Source: Streptomyces maremycinicus (GTDB lineage Bacteria; Actinomycetota; Actinomycetes; Streptomycetales; Streptomycetaceae). From it: a DNA stretch of 64,000 nt. This document shows positions 7,103 to 15,933 of the stretch, in pieces. Both the position numbers and the translations under genes were made by a program. Location: contig NZ_BBYG01000023.1 of assembly GCF_001184025.1 (NCBI RefSeq), positions 124,001 through 188,000 on the forward strand, in the 5' to 3' direction. Every line of letters starts with the position of its first letter. The first letter of the stretch is position 1. A model generated the notes under the pieces. The model saw nothing but the letters and a program-made list of their open reading frames with translations, was not told the DNA's origin and ran no database searches.

Positions 7103-8602
7103 GTGTCCCAGCACATAGCCAAGCCCCGAACCACCGCAGTGATCCTGGCCGGTGGCACCGGCCAGCGGGTGGGTCTGTCGATCCCCAAGCAGCTGCTGAA
7201 GATCGCCGGCAAGGCAGTCATCGAGCACACCCTGACCACCTTCGAGAAGGCCGACTCGATCGACGAGATCATCGTGCTGATGGCGCCGGGCTATGTGCCG
7301 GACATCGAGAAGATCGTGTCCAAGGCCGGTTTCAAGAAGGTCCGGAAGATCATCGAGGGCGGCTCCACCCGGAACGAGACCACCGAGCGCGCCATCGCGG
7401 CCCTGGGCGAGGGGCTGGCCGACGGCGAGGACCTCAACGTCCTCTTCCACGACGCCGTGCGTCCCCTGCTCTCGCAGCGGGTCATCGACGACTGCGTCAC
7501 GGCGCTCGAGCGCTACCAGGCGGTCGACGTCGCCATCCCGTCCGCGGACACCATCATCGTCACGCGCACCCACGGCGACGACGGCGAGTTCATCACCGAG
7601 ATCCCGGACCGCTCCCGGCTGCGCCGGGGTCAGACCCCGCAGGCGTTCAAGCTGTCCACCATCCGCCGGGCCTACGAGGTGGCGGCGGGCGACCCGAACT
7701 TCCAGGCCACCGACGACTGCACCGTCGTGCTGCGCTACCTGCCCGACGTGCCGATCCACGTCGTGGCGGGCGACGAGTACAACATGAAGGTGACCCAGCC
7801 GGTCGACGTCTTCATCGCCGACAAGCTCTTCCAGCTGGCCTCCTCGGCCGCCCCCGAGCAGATGGGCGAGGAGGTCTACCGCGAGCTCCTCACCGGCAAG
7901 ACCGTGGTCGTCTTCGGCGGTTCGTACGGCATCGGCAAGGACATCGCCGAACTCGCCGAGTCCTACGGGGCCACGGTCTACGCGCTGGGCCGCTCCACCA
8001 CCGGCACGCACGTGGAGAACCCGGAGGAGGTCGACGACGCCCTGTCCAAGGCGTACAGCGAGACCGGGCGCATCGACCACGTCGTCAACACCGCGGGAGT
8101 CCTGCGCATCGGCAAGCTGGCCGAGACGGACAACGCGACCATCGAGGAAGCGCTGAAAGTCAACTACCTGGCGCCGGTGCAGATCGCCCGTTCGGCGTAC
8201 AAGTACCTGGCGGAGACCAAGGGTCAGCTGCTGCTGTACACCTCCAGCAGTTACACCCGGGGACGCGCCGAGTACAGCCTGTACTCCTCGACCAAGGCGG
8301 CCATGGTGAATCTCACCCAGGCCCTCTCCGACGAGTGGGCCGGTGACGGTATCCGGGTGAATTGCGTCAACCCGGAGCGCACGGCCACGCCCATGCGCAC
8401 CAAGGCCTTCGGGCAGGAGCCGTCGGGCAGTCTGCTCTCCTCCGAGGCCGTCGCCCGCACCTCGCTCGACGTGCTGCTCTCCGAGCTCACCGGGCATGTC
8501 ATCGACGTCCGCCAGCAGGACCCGACGGCGGCCGCGGGCCGGGCGTCGGGCTTCGAGCAGGCCCTGGCCGGAGTGCTCGACCGACAGGATGGCATGGCAT
8601 AA
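7103..8602 (+). CDS. bifunctional cytidylyltransferase / short-chain dehydrogenase (CDP-ribitol synthase type)
   Basis: A 499-aa two-domain protein. Residues 1-245 are an IspD/TarI-like cytidylyltransferase with VILAGGTGQRVGLSIPKQLLKI, HDAVRPLL and a D..VT.P-type end. Residues about 270-490 are a short-chain dehydrogenase with GGSYGIGKDIA, NTAGVL, and a YSLYSSTKAAM catalytic Tyr-Lys pair. The same fusion (Haemophilus Bcs1/Acs1) reduces ribulose-5-phosphate and activates it to CDP-ribitol. Here it probably supplies CDP-ribitol to the TagF-like polymerase that follows. GTG 7103 has a TAGGT site 7 nt upstream; the frame is open to 7058. The 248-bp gap before it should hold a promoter. A hairpin follows. 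Confidence 0.85.
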   Translation: MSQHIAKPRTTAVILAGGTGQRVGLSIPKQLLKIAGKAVIEHTLTTFEKADSIDEIIVLMAPGYVPDIEKIVSKAGFKKVRKIIEGGSTRNETTERAIAALGEGLADGEDLNVLFHDAVRPLLSQRVIDDCVTALERYQAVDVAIPSADTIIVTRTHGDDGEFITEIPDRSRLRRGQTPQAFKLSTIRRAYEVAAGDPNFQATDDCTVVLRYLPDVPIHVVAGDEYNMKVTQPVDVFIADKLFQLASSAAPEQMGEEVYRELLTGKTVVVFGGSYGIGKDIAELAESYGATVYALGRSTTGTHVENPEEVDDALSKAYSETGRIDHVVNTAGVLRIGKLAETDNATIEEALKVNYLAPVQIARSAYKYLAETKGQLLLYTSSSYTRGRAEYSLYSSTKAAMVNLTQALSDEWAGDGIRVNCVNPERTATPMRTKAFGQEPSGSLLSSEAVARTSLDVLLSELTGHVIDVRQQDPTAAAGRASGFEQALAGVLDRQDGMA

Positions 8603-8626
8603 TCCGTCGTAAATAGCCATCGAATT

Positions 8627-8675
8627 TTCAGGCCTCTGTGGCTCCCTGTTTACGGAGAATTCACAGGGGCCTGAA
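8627..8675 (+). terminator. hairpin after the CDP-ribitol-type gene
   Basis: TTCAGGCCTCTGTG pairs with CACAGGGGCCTGAA across a 21-nt loop. It lies in the 157-bp gap before the polymerase gene and may be a partial terminator. Confidence 0.6.
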
Positions 8676-8759
8676 TCCGTAAAACTCCCGAAACCTTCAC
8701 AAAGGATTTTCCGGACTTTTAGTACCTATGACCGGCCCCCTCCCAGAGCAGGTTTCTCC

Positions 8760-10859
8760 GTGATATCCACCGCTATTCGCGTAGCCCGGGTGGGCAGCGC
8801 GGCCGAATTGGCCGCGGCGGTCCTCATGACGCTGGGCTACCCCGGCCTCATGGCGGCCGCGCTCGTCCCGAGCGCCCCCGCCTTCGCCGCCGCGGCCGCC
8901 GTGACCTACCTGGCGGACCTCTACCTCCACCGCAAAGGCAGTCGTCTCATCGCCCTCCTGGGCAAGGTGCGGGCCGGTCTGTCCACCCGGTTCCTGGTCC
9001 GCGAGCTGCTGCTGATCCTGCTGCTGGCGAGACTCGACCTCTCGCAGGAGCCGGTCTTCTACGCGGCGATCGCGTGCTTCACGGTGTTCTTCGGTCTCCA
9101 GGCCCCGCACGGCGCGCTGGTCACCCTGATCGGCAAGCGCCGTCAGATGCCGGTCGTGACCAGGAACGTCGACCTGGCCTCCAGGCTGCGCATACCGGAC
9201 GCCCCGCCGCGCCGGCTGCTGAGCCGCGCCACCGTGAAGATGCTCCACCTCGACCTCGCGGCCGTCGTGGGACTCCTCGTCTGCGCGATCACCGACTCCG
9301 AGACCGCGGGCTTCGTCGGTATCGGCGTCACCCTGGTCCTGAGCGCGCTGTACGTGCTGGCGCTGGTGCCGTACCTGCGGGCGAAGCGGCTGCCGCCGAA
9401 GGCCGACAAGGTCCTCGGCACGGTCAGCGCCTGGCTGCGCGAGTACCGGCCGCAGACGGTGCTGTACTTCTCGGGCTCCGACGACTCCGCCTACCAGGTC
9501 AACATGTGGCTGGAGACCATGGAGCAGATGGAGTCGCGGCCCCTGGTCATCCTGCGTGAGCGCACCGTCCTGGAGAAGATGGCGCCCACGTCGGTCCCTG
9601 TCGTCTGCGTGCCCGGGGGGGTGCACCTGATGAACATGGACCTGTCCATGGTGCGGGTCGCGTTGTACTGCGCGAACGTCGGCAAGAACATCCACCTGCT
9701 GCGGGTGCCGACCATGAAGCACGTCTTCATCGGCCACGGCGACAGCGACAAGCTCGCCAGCGTCAACCCGTTCAGCAAGGTCTACGACGAGGTGTGGACC
9801 GCCGGCCGCGCGGGCCGCGACCGCTACGCCATCGCCGACGTCGGTATCCGCGACGAGGACATCGTGGAGGTCGGCCGCCCGCAGCTGGCGCCGATCAGGA
9901 CGTGGCAGGGCGCGCCCGAGGGGCGCATCCCCACCGTGCTGTACGCGCCCACCTGGGAGGGCTGGGACGACAACCCGGGCAACACCTCGCTCCTGCTGGC
10001 CGGCGAGAACATCGTCAAGAAGCTGGTCGCGGCCGAACCCCCGGTCCGCGTCCTGTACAAGCCGCACCCCTTCACCGGCACCCGCAGCGCCAAGGCGGGC
10101 GCCGCGCACCGGCGGATCACGGCCCTGATCAAGAAGGCCGCCGCCCAGCGCGCGGGCGACCCCCGCTTCACCGCCGACCCGGCGGCCGAGGCCGAGGCCA
10201 AGGCGCAACTGACCCGTCTGAAGGCCCGGCTGGACGGTCTCTCCCTCGCGTTCGACGAGCGCGCCGACGAAGCCGTGACGAGCCGTGACGGCATCGTCGA
10301 CCTCCGCAAGCACGAGGAGGCCGCCCGGCTGCGCGCCGAGTGGAACGAGGCCTACTGGCGCTCCTTCCCCTCCTTCGAGCACCGGGTGATCACCGGCGCC
10401 GAACCCCGTCTGTACGACTGCTTCAACGCCTCCGAGGCGATGGTCTCGGACATCTCCAGCGTGGTCTCCGACTTCATCGCGAGCGGCAAACCGTATGCGG
10501 TCGCGGACTCCGCGGAGCTGGGCGCCGAGGAGTTCAGGCGGCAGAACACCGCCGTGCGCGCGGCGGTCATCCTCGGCAACGACGCCGCCGAGCTGGACCA
10601 GCTGCTGGACGCCGTCCGCGACCCGGCCGCCGATCCGCTGGCCAAGGACCGCAAGGAACTCAAGGAGTACCTGCTCGGACCGGACGAGCCCACCTCGCTC
10701 GAACAGTTCGACTCCGCGATCACCGATCTCGCGCTGAAGGCCGAGGCCCGCAACGTCGGCCAGGAGTCCCACGCGGTCACGATGGACGACGCGGTCGGTG
10801 CCGCGCCGGACGACGCGACGGAACTGCCCAAGGATTCCAGGGGTGTCACGGCCGGCTGA
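8760..10859 (+). CDS. membrane CDP-glycerol/ribitol glycerophosphotransferase (TagF/TarL family)
   Basis: A 699-aa protein. Residues 1-210 hold about four hydrophobic segments (around AAVLMTLGYPGLMAAAL, LLLILLLARL, PVFYAAIACFTVFFG, VGLLVCAITD..LYVLALVPYL), an unusual polytopic N-terminus for this family. The rest is the GT-B-like domain with HGDSDK, LYAPTWEGW, YKPHPFTG and SDISSVVSDFI, the motifs that bind CDP-polyol and phosphate in TagF. It probably polymerises polyol-phosphate units at the inner membrane face. Start GTG 8760 follows AGAGCAGG. A very strong terminator follows the gene, so the polymerase and the next glycosyltransferase are separate units. Confidence 0.88.
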   Translation: MISTAIRVARVGSAAELAAAVLMTLGYPGLMAAALVPSAPAFAAAAAVTYLADLYLHRKGSRLIALLGKVRAGLSTRFLVRELLLILLLARLDLSQEPVFYAAIACFTVFFGLQAPHGALVTLIGKRRQMPVVTRNVDLASRLRIPDAPPRRLLSRATVKMLHLDLAAVVGLLVCAITDSETAGFVGIGVTLVLSALYVLALVPYLRAKRLPPKADKVLGTVSAWLREYRPQTVLYFSGSDDSAYQVNMWLETMEQMESRPLVILRERTVLEKMAPTSVPVVCVPGGVHLMNMDLSMVRVALYCANVGKNIHLLRVPTMKHVFIGHGDSDKLASVNPFSKVYDEVWTAGRAGRDRYAIADVGIRDEDIVEVGRPQLAPIRTWQGAPEGRIPTVLYAPTWEGWDDNPGNTSLLLAGENIVKKLVAAEPPVRVLYKPHPFTGTRSAKAGAAHRRITALIKKAAAQRAGDPRFTADPAAEAEAKAQLTRLKARLDGLSLAFDERADEAVTSRDGIVDLRKHEEAARLRAEWNEAYWRSFPSFEHRVITGAEPRLYDCFNASEAMVSDISSVVSDFIASGKPYAVADSAELGAEEFRRQNTAVRAAVILGNDAAELDQLLDAVRDPAADPLAKDRKELKEYLLGPDEPTSLEQFDSAITDLALKAEARNVGQESHAVTMDDAVGAAPDDATELPKDSRGVTAG

Positions 10860-10874
10860 CGCCCGTGTTTCCTG

Positions 10875-10914
10875 AGGCCGGGTCCCCGGAGAGTTCTCTC
10901 CGGGGACCCGGCCT
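10875..10914 (+). terminator. strong terminator after the polymerase gene
   Basis: A 19-bp perfect stem (10875-10893 with 10896-10914) with a minimal loop is followed by TTCGTGTGTT, starting 16 bp after the stop codon. Confidence 0.9.
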
Positions 10915-11034
10915 TTCGTGTGTTCTGTGATGTGGGACACGTGCCGAAACCCAGGCAACCCGCCCCGTTCATCCATCGTCTACCGGGTATCCAAAGTGTT
11001 CATGTGAGGTACCGGTGCGTGATGAGAGGGACAA

Positions 11035-12258
11035 GTGACCGCGCAGCCTGACGTCACGGTGGTCATCGGGGCGTACGAAGCGATGCCGTACCTGGTCGAT
11101 TGCCTGGCATCGGTCGAGGCGCAGACCCTGGACGCGGCACGCTTCGAGGTCGTCGCCGTGGACGACGGCTCCCGGGACGGCACCGGGGAGTACCTGGAGG
11201 AGTTCGCCGCCCGCGTGCCCATGGCCGTCACCGTGGTCCGCCAGGAGAACTCCGGAGGCCCCAGCGGCCCGCGCAACGTCGGCCTCTCCAAGGCCGCCGG
11301 GCGCTATGTCTTCTTCCTCGACGCCGACGACCGGCTCGGCGCCGAGGCTCTGGAGCGCATGGTCGCCATGGCCGACCGCAACGGCACGGACGTCGTCCTC
11401 GGCCGGGTCGAGGGCATCAACCGCAAGCCGCCGAGGTCGATGTGGGGCGAGACCCTCGACCGCACGGACGTCTACTCCTCCAACATCAAGTTCACCCTCA
11501 GCGCCCAGAAGCTGTTCCGCCGGGAGTTCTTGGAGCGCCACGGCATGCGCTTCGACGAGTCACTGTGGACCGGCGAGGACGCCCTGTTCACGATGGAGGC
11601 CTATCTGCGGGCCGACGGCGTCTCCGTCCTCGCCGACTACACCTGCTACTACCTGGTGGGCCGTACCGACGGCAAGCACGTGACGAAGAGCGGGAGTTAC
11701 ACCCTGCGCTTCGACTCCGCGCGCGCCCTGATGGGCCTGCTGGAGCGGCTCGTGCCGCCCGGTGCCAAGCGGGACGTGCTCATGGTCCGTCCGTTCCTCG
11801 TCACCGTGCTGCCGCAGTTCGGGCCGGTCTTCCTCAGGAACGACGAGGAGATCCGCCGCACCAAGCTGGAGCTGGCCGAGCCGCTGATGGACGCCTACTG
11901 GAACGAGGGAGTCGCCCAGCGGCTCCTGGTCCACGAGCGGCTGCGCCTGGAGCTGGTGGCCCGCCGGCGGCCCGAACTCCTCGTGGACGTGCTGGAGTTC
12001 ATCCAGGCCAAGAGCGAGCCGACGCCGGTCCTGAAGAAGCGCAACACCCAGCTCTACCTGGCCTATCCGCACTACGGCTCGCGCACGGCCGGCCTGCCCG
12101 ACCGGATCTACCTGGCCGAGCCCCGCGAGGCGAAGAGCTATCCCGGCTGGCGCAAGGACCCGACCGAGACCTTCCTGCGCGGCTTCACCCGCAAGGTCCG
12201 CCGCAGGCTCCGCCGGCTGCGGCGCACGATGCGACCGGGCGGCACGGCAGCCGCGTGA
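11035..12258 (+). CDS. family 2 glycosyltransferase
   Basis: A 407-aa cytoplasmic GT-A enzyme. It begins VTVVIGAYEAMPYL and has VDDGSRDGT (nucleotide contact), GGPSGPRNVGL and the DADD metal motif near residue 100. GED at about residue 181 is a candidate catalytic region. The GGPSxPRN segment before the DxD is reminiscent of wall-teichoic-acid glycosyltransferases such as TarS, though this is from memory. The C-terminal 200 residues are family-variable and end in a highly basic tail that may touch the membrane. It probably glycosylates the polymer made by the gene before it. GTG 11035 has AGAGGGA upstream. Its 3' side carries short tandem repeats (12273-12330) before a convergent gene. Confidence 0.82.
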   Translation: MTAQPDVTVVIGAYEAMPYLVDCLASVEAQTLDAARFEVVAVDDGSRDGTGEYLEEFAARVPMAVTVVRQENSGGPSGPRNVGLSKAAGRYVFFLDADDRLGAEALERMVAMADRNGTDVVLGRVEGINRKPPRSMWGETLDRTDVYSSNIKFTLSAQKLFRREFLERHGMRFDESLWTGEDALFTMEAYLRADGVSVLADYTCYYLVGRTDGKHVTKSGSYTLRFDSARALMGLLERLVPPGAKRDVLMVRPFLVTVLPQFGPVFLRNDEEIRRTKLELAEPLMDAYWNEGVAQRLLVHERLRLELVARRRPELLVDVLEFIQAKSEPTPVLKKRNTQLYLAYPHYGSRTAGLPDRIYLAEPREAKSYPGWRKDPTETFLRGFTRKVRRRLRRLRRTMRPGGTAAA

Positions 12259-12272
12259 ACCGGCGTGCGATG

Positions 12273-12330
12273 CCGCCCGACGACCTGGCGCCGCCCGACC
12301 TGGCGCCGCCCGACCCGGTGGCGCCCGACC
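12273..12330. repeat. imperfect 15-18 bp tandem repeat
   Basis: Units based on CCGCCCGACCTGGCG follow one another in the 117-bp gap between two convergent genes. A small CCGAAG/CTTCGG hairpin near 12350 may help terminate. Confidence 0.6.
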
Positions 12331-12375
12331 GTGGTGCCGTTCGGCCGAAGCGCCCTTCGGTCGTGCTCGGCGGGC

Positions 12376-13776
12376 CTACTTGCCCGGCTTCAGCGCGCGG
12401 CGCAGCGGGCCGCCCACCGCACGCTTCGCGCGACGGTAGATCGACGGGGCGGGGATGACCGCGGCGGCCTTGGCCGCGGCCTTCGCGCCGGGCCGGCTCT
12501 TCAGCAGGTCCCGCTTCAACTGGGTGTTCTGGGCGTCCAGTTCGGTGATCCGCCGCTGGAGCCAGCCGAACCGGTCGGCCAGCGAGGCGAGATCCGCGTC
12601 GTTCCAGGGGCGCACGCCCGCCGGGAAGGACAGCGAGCGCAGCTTCTTCTCGAAGGCCACGCCGCCGTCCCCGTGGGTGAAGGTGTTCGGCAGCCCGTTC
12701 TTGTCCAGGAACGCGGTGAACCGGTCGAAGCGCTCCTTGTGGTTGCCGCTGAGCGCCGTGAAGTCGGCCTCCTCGTACAGTGCGGCCGGGTCGAGGTCCG
12801 CGGGCACCTCGCTGAGCAGCCGGTGCGGTATCTCGAAGTAGCGGCACAGCTCCAGCGTGCGCGAGTCGAAGGCCAGCACGGTCGCCGGCGTGCCCGCCAG
12901 CAGCGCCGCGATATTGCCGTGGATGCGTGAGCCGAACGAGTAGTCGAAGTCCCGCAGGTCGTCGATCCAGGTGATCGGGTCGATGTAGACCCGGGCCTTG
13001 TCCTCCCGGTACATCGGGTGGTCGGGGTGGGTCGGCATCTCGGTGATCCGGCCGGCCGGGGAGTCCACGTCCCGCCAGTGCAGCTGCTTGGCGTCGGTGA
13101 GGTTCTGGCCTATGTAGCGCAGGTGCGGGTAGCGCTCGTGGGTGCGGGTGATGACCTTGTGCAGACCGCCGCCGCGCACCGCGGTGTGCGAGCCGTTGAC
13201 GGCGATCCGCGACTCCGGGGTCAGCGCCGCCGACTTCTTCTCGACGGGCAGCCGGTCGCCGTGCATGAACATCGACGGACAGCCGATGACCTCGACGTCC
13301 CGGAAGCCCATGTCGTTCAGGTACTGCTCGGTGAACTCGCCCCGCACGCCGATGGACGCGCTGTGCTCCAGCACCGCCGCGCAGAAGGCGCGCACGCTGG
13401 GCTCCATGGGCTTCAGCCGAGCCGGGTCGTAGGTCACGCCGGTCTGCGCCCCGACGCCCATCACCACGACGGGGATCTTCAGCTTCGATATGAGCCGGGT
13501 CAGCCGCTGGAGCGGCTGCTCGAAGGTCGGCCGGAAGGCGTTGGCCAGCGGGACGACGAAGGCGTCGTACTCCTCGTTGATGCGGGCCGCCGCGCTCACA
13601 TCCGTGCGCATGCCGTTGGAGAAGACCTCGGAGTCCGGCGTGGTGAGGATCTTGTGCGCGGCATCACTGAAGATCAGGTTGCCGGAGTTGGTGGCGATGA
13701 CGTCGCGGTGGAGGGCTTCCTCGACGGGGACGACGTCGAAGGGGCTCTTCCCCGATCTCAGGAGTATGCGCTTCAC
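12376..13776 (-). CDS. polysaccharide pyruvyl transferase family protein
   Basis: About 466 aa. The fold is recognised from VVMGVGAQTG, SIGVRGEFTEQYLNDMG, VIGCPSMFMHG and FGSRIHGNIAALLAGTPATVLAFDSRT, the hallmark stretches of the pyruvyl transferase (CsaB-like) family. The last 75 residues form a coiled coil (WLQRRITELDAQNTQLKRDLL) with a basic tail. Pyruvyl transferases place a ketal from phosphoenolpyruvate on hexoses of wall polymers; some members do other sugar chemistry. The start is uncertain. GTG 13776 begins the conserved MKRILLRSGKSPF-like stretch but has no clear ribosome site; GTG 13797 and TTG 13806 are alternatives. It faces the glycosyltransferase gene and diverges from proB. 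Confidence 0.75.
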   Translation of the reverse strand: MKRILLRSGKSPFDVVPVEEALHRDVIATNSGNLIFSDAAHKILTTPDSEVFSNGMRTDVSAAARINEEYDAFVVPLANAFRPTFEQPLQRLTRLISKLKIPVVVMGVGAQTGVTYDPARLKPMEPSVRAFCAAVLEHSASIGVRGEFTEQYLNDMGFRDVEVIGCPSMFMHGDRLPVEKKSAALTPESRIAVNGSHTAVRGGGLHKVITRTHERYPHLRYIGQNLTDAKQLHWRDVDSPAGRITEMPTHPDHPMYREDKARVYIDPITWIDDLRDFDYSFGSRIHGNIAALLAGTPATVLAFDSRTLELCRYFEIPHRLLSEVPADLDPAALYEEADFTALSGNHKERFDRFTAFLDKNGLPNTFTHGDGGVAFEKKLRSLSFPAGVRPWNDADLASLADRFGWLQRRITELDAQNTQLKRDLLKSRPGAKAAAKAAAVIPAPSIYRRAKRAVGGPLRRALKPGK

Positions 13777-13992
13777 AGGGCGAACTGTAGGTGACACAAA
13801 CTTCAAAATAAATTTGTGTTCTCTTCAAATCGTATGGGGAACGCGTACAACCTTTTTGCCGTACACGAAGAGTGAGCGAACGGTTACAGCTGCGGGATGT
13901 CCGCGCAGTGGAACTCCCGCGCGGCCCTCGCCCCTGTTCGCGTAGATTGCCAGGCGGGCAGCCGTCGACCTACGCAAGGGGCGAAGTACAAG

Positions 13993-15120
13993 GTGGCAGG
14001 GGCAAGGCAGGCCGTGAGCGAGGCCCGCAGGATCGTCGTCAAGGTCGGCTCCTCGTCGCTGACCACCGCCTCCGGCGGGCTCGACGCCGACCGGGTGGAC
14101 GCGCTCGTCGACGTCCTCGCCAAGAGCCGCAGCGGGGGCGAGAAGGAGATCGTGCTCGTCTCCTCGGGCGCCATCGCCGCCGGCCTCGCCCCGCTGGGCC
14201 TGCGCCGCCGCCCCCGCGACCTCGCCCGCCAGCAGGCCGCCGCCAGCGTCGGCCAGGGCCTGCTCGTCGCCCGCTACACCGCCTCCTTCGCCCGCTACGG
14301 CGTCCGCGTCGGGCAGGTGCTGCTGACCAGCGACGACATGAGCCGTCGGGCCCACCACCGCAACGCCTCCCGCACCCTCGACCAGCTGCTCTCGATGGGC
14401 GCGTTCCCGATCGTCAACGAGAACGACACCGTCGCCACCGACGAGATCCGCTTCGGCGACAACGACCGGCTCGCCGCGCTCGTCGCCCACCTCGTCCACG
14501 CCGACCTGCTGATCCTGCTGTCCGACGTCGACGGCGTGTACGACGGCGACCCCGGCAGGCCGGACACCTCACGGATCGCCGAGGTGCACGGCCCCGAGGA
14601 CCTCGCGCACGTCGAGATCGGCAGCACCGGCAAGGCGGGCGTCGGCACCGGCGGCATGGTCACCAAGGTCGAGGCCGCCCGGATCGCGGCCGCCGCGGGC
14701 ATCCCCGTGGTGCTCACCAGCGCCGTCCACGCGGCCGACGCCTTCACCGGCGGCGACACCGGCACCTTCTTCCACTCCACCGGCAGGCGCTCCGCCGACC
14801 GGCTGCTGTGGCTCCAGCACGCCTCCACCCCGCAGGGCTCGCTCACCCTGGACGACGGCGCCGTGCGCGCGGTCGTCGAGCGGCGCACCTCGCTGCTGCC
14901 GGCCGGGATCGCGGCCGTCGAGGGCGAGTTCAGCGCGGGCGACCCCGTCGAACTGCGCGACACCCGCGGGCGAGCGGTGGCCCGCGGTCTCGTCAACTTC
15001 GACGCCAAGGAGATCCCCCAGCTGATCGGGCGGTCGACCAGGGAACTGGCGCGGGAACTGGGCGCGGAGTACGAGCGCGAGGTCGTCCACCGGGACGACC
15101 TGGTGATCCTGCACCCGTAA
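13993..15120 (+). CDS. proB: glutamate 5-kinase
   Basis: A 375-aa protein for the first step of proline synthesis (ATP + glutamate to glutamyl-5-phosphate). The amino-acid kinase domain has VVKVGSSSLT, VSSGAIAAGL, VNENDTVAT and GTGGMVTKVEAA. The C-terminal 100 residues form the PUA domain. GTG 13993 follows AGGGG at a rather long 11 nt; another GTG at 14017 is possible. It precedes an uncharacterised gene and proA, whose product uses the unstable intermediate. Confidence 0.95.
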   Translation: MAGARQAVSEARRIVVKVGSSSLTTASGGLDADRVDALVDVLAKSRSGGEKEIVLVSSGAIAAGLAPLGLRRRPRDLARQQAAASVGQGLLVARYTASFARYGVRVGQVLLTSDDMSRRAHHRNASRTLDQLLSMGAFPIVNENDTVATDEIRFGDNDRLAALVAHLVHADLLILLSDVDGVYDGDPGRPDTSRIAEVHGPEDLAHVEIGSTGKAGVGTGGMVTKVEAARIAAAAGIPVVLTSAVHAADAFTGGDTGTFFHSTGRRSADRLLWLQHASTPQGSLTLDDGAVRAVVERRTSLLPAGIAAVEGEFSAGDPVELRDTRGRAVARGLVNFDAKEIPQLIGRSTRELARELGAEYEREVVHRDDLVILHP

Positions 15121-15194
15121 ACCCGCTCGAACGGTCCGTACCGGTGGGGGACGTTCCGTGAAACCGCCCCGCGGAGCCGTGCGGCCTGCTCAAC

Positions 15195-15211
15195 TTTGTC
15201 CCAGGGACAAA
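15195..15211. promoter_or_regulatory. 17-bp perfect palindrome, candidate operator
   Basis: TTTGTCCCAGGGACAAA lies 64 bp before the start of the gene between proB and proA, and is followed by a weaker half-match TTCGTTCCGGGGACAGA at 15212-15228. Its position and symmetry suit a repressor site. The protein is unknown. Confidence 0.45.
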
Positions 15212-15274
15212 TTCGTTCCGGGGACAGAGAACGCGGGACACGTTCCGCACGAGCGCTGCGTGAAGGAGGCCGTC

Positions 15275-15838
15275 GTGAGACGAGTGCGCCCTGGGGTGGC
15301 AGCGGCCCGTGGGAGTACCGGCGAAACCGGTTCGACGGTGTCGCGTACGGCCGGTCCGGCTCCGTCCCGCACGGCGGGTCCGGCGCCCGCGCCGGCGCGC
15401 GCGCCGGGCGAGGAGCGCGCGCTGACCAGTGTGGCGGCCGGCGAGCGGTACCTGGCCCAGGAGGGCGCCGAGTCGAAGGGTGAGCAGCCCGTGGACCTGC
15501 CCCGGCTGTGGCACGTCACCCTCAGCGTCTCCGGCGAGCAGGCCCCGCTGAAAGAGGTCCGGCGGGCCCTCGAGCAGCTCGCGCACGACCATCCCTTCCT
15601 CCTGACCAGCAGATACGCGGGCGACCACGCCGAGATCCGGTACTGGGAGGAGGCCCGCGACCTGCACGACGCGGCCGCCGTCGCCCTGCGCCTGTGGGGC
15701 GAGCACCGCCAGACCGCCGGACTGCCGCCCTGGGAGATCGTCGGCCTGGAGGTCATCGACCGCCAGACCTACCACCAGCGCATCGCGGAGGGCTACGGAC
15801 CGGCCCCGGCGACCCCGGTCGGCGTCCACCCGTACTGA
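15275..15838 (+). CDS. conserved hypothetical protein between proB and proA
   Basis: A 187-aa protein I do not recognise. GTG 15275 is marked by a perfect AAGGAGG five bases upstream. Residues 1-70 are Ala/Pro/Arg-rich and look disordered (a TAGPAP repeat twice). The folded part begins near WHVTLSVSGEQAPLKEVRRALEQL and continues through RYWEEARDLHDAAAVALRLWGEH to EVIDRQTYHQRI. The core is a compact alpha/beta pattern of about 110 residues. No catalytic motif, signal or membrane helix is visible. Its position between the two proline genes seems to be a fixed Streptomyces arrangement, so a link to proline metabolism is possible but unproven. Confidence 0.75.
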   Translation: MRRVRPGVAAARGSTGETGSTVSRTAGPAPSRTAGPAPAPARAPGEERALTSVAAGERYLAQEGAESKGEQPVDLPRLWHVTLSVSGEQAPLKEVRRALEQLAHDHPFLLTSRYAGDHAEIRYWEEARDLHDAAAVALRLWGEHRQTAGLPPWEIVGLEVIDRQTYHQRIAEGYGPAPATPVGVHPY

Positions 15839-15921
15839 CGCCCTCGCCGGGCGGCCCCGAGGTGCTCCGGCGGCACATCTCGGGGTGTGGAACGAGCGGT
15901 GGACCGGCCCGCGCGGCGCAC

Positions 15922-15933
15922 TACCCTTCCCTT
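15922..15933 (+). promoter_or_regulatory. -10 element, leaderless start of proA
   Basis: TACCCT is followed by 6 nt and then the proA ATG. No ribosome-binding site is present, so transcription probably begins at or next to the start codon. Confidence 0.6.
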
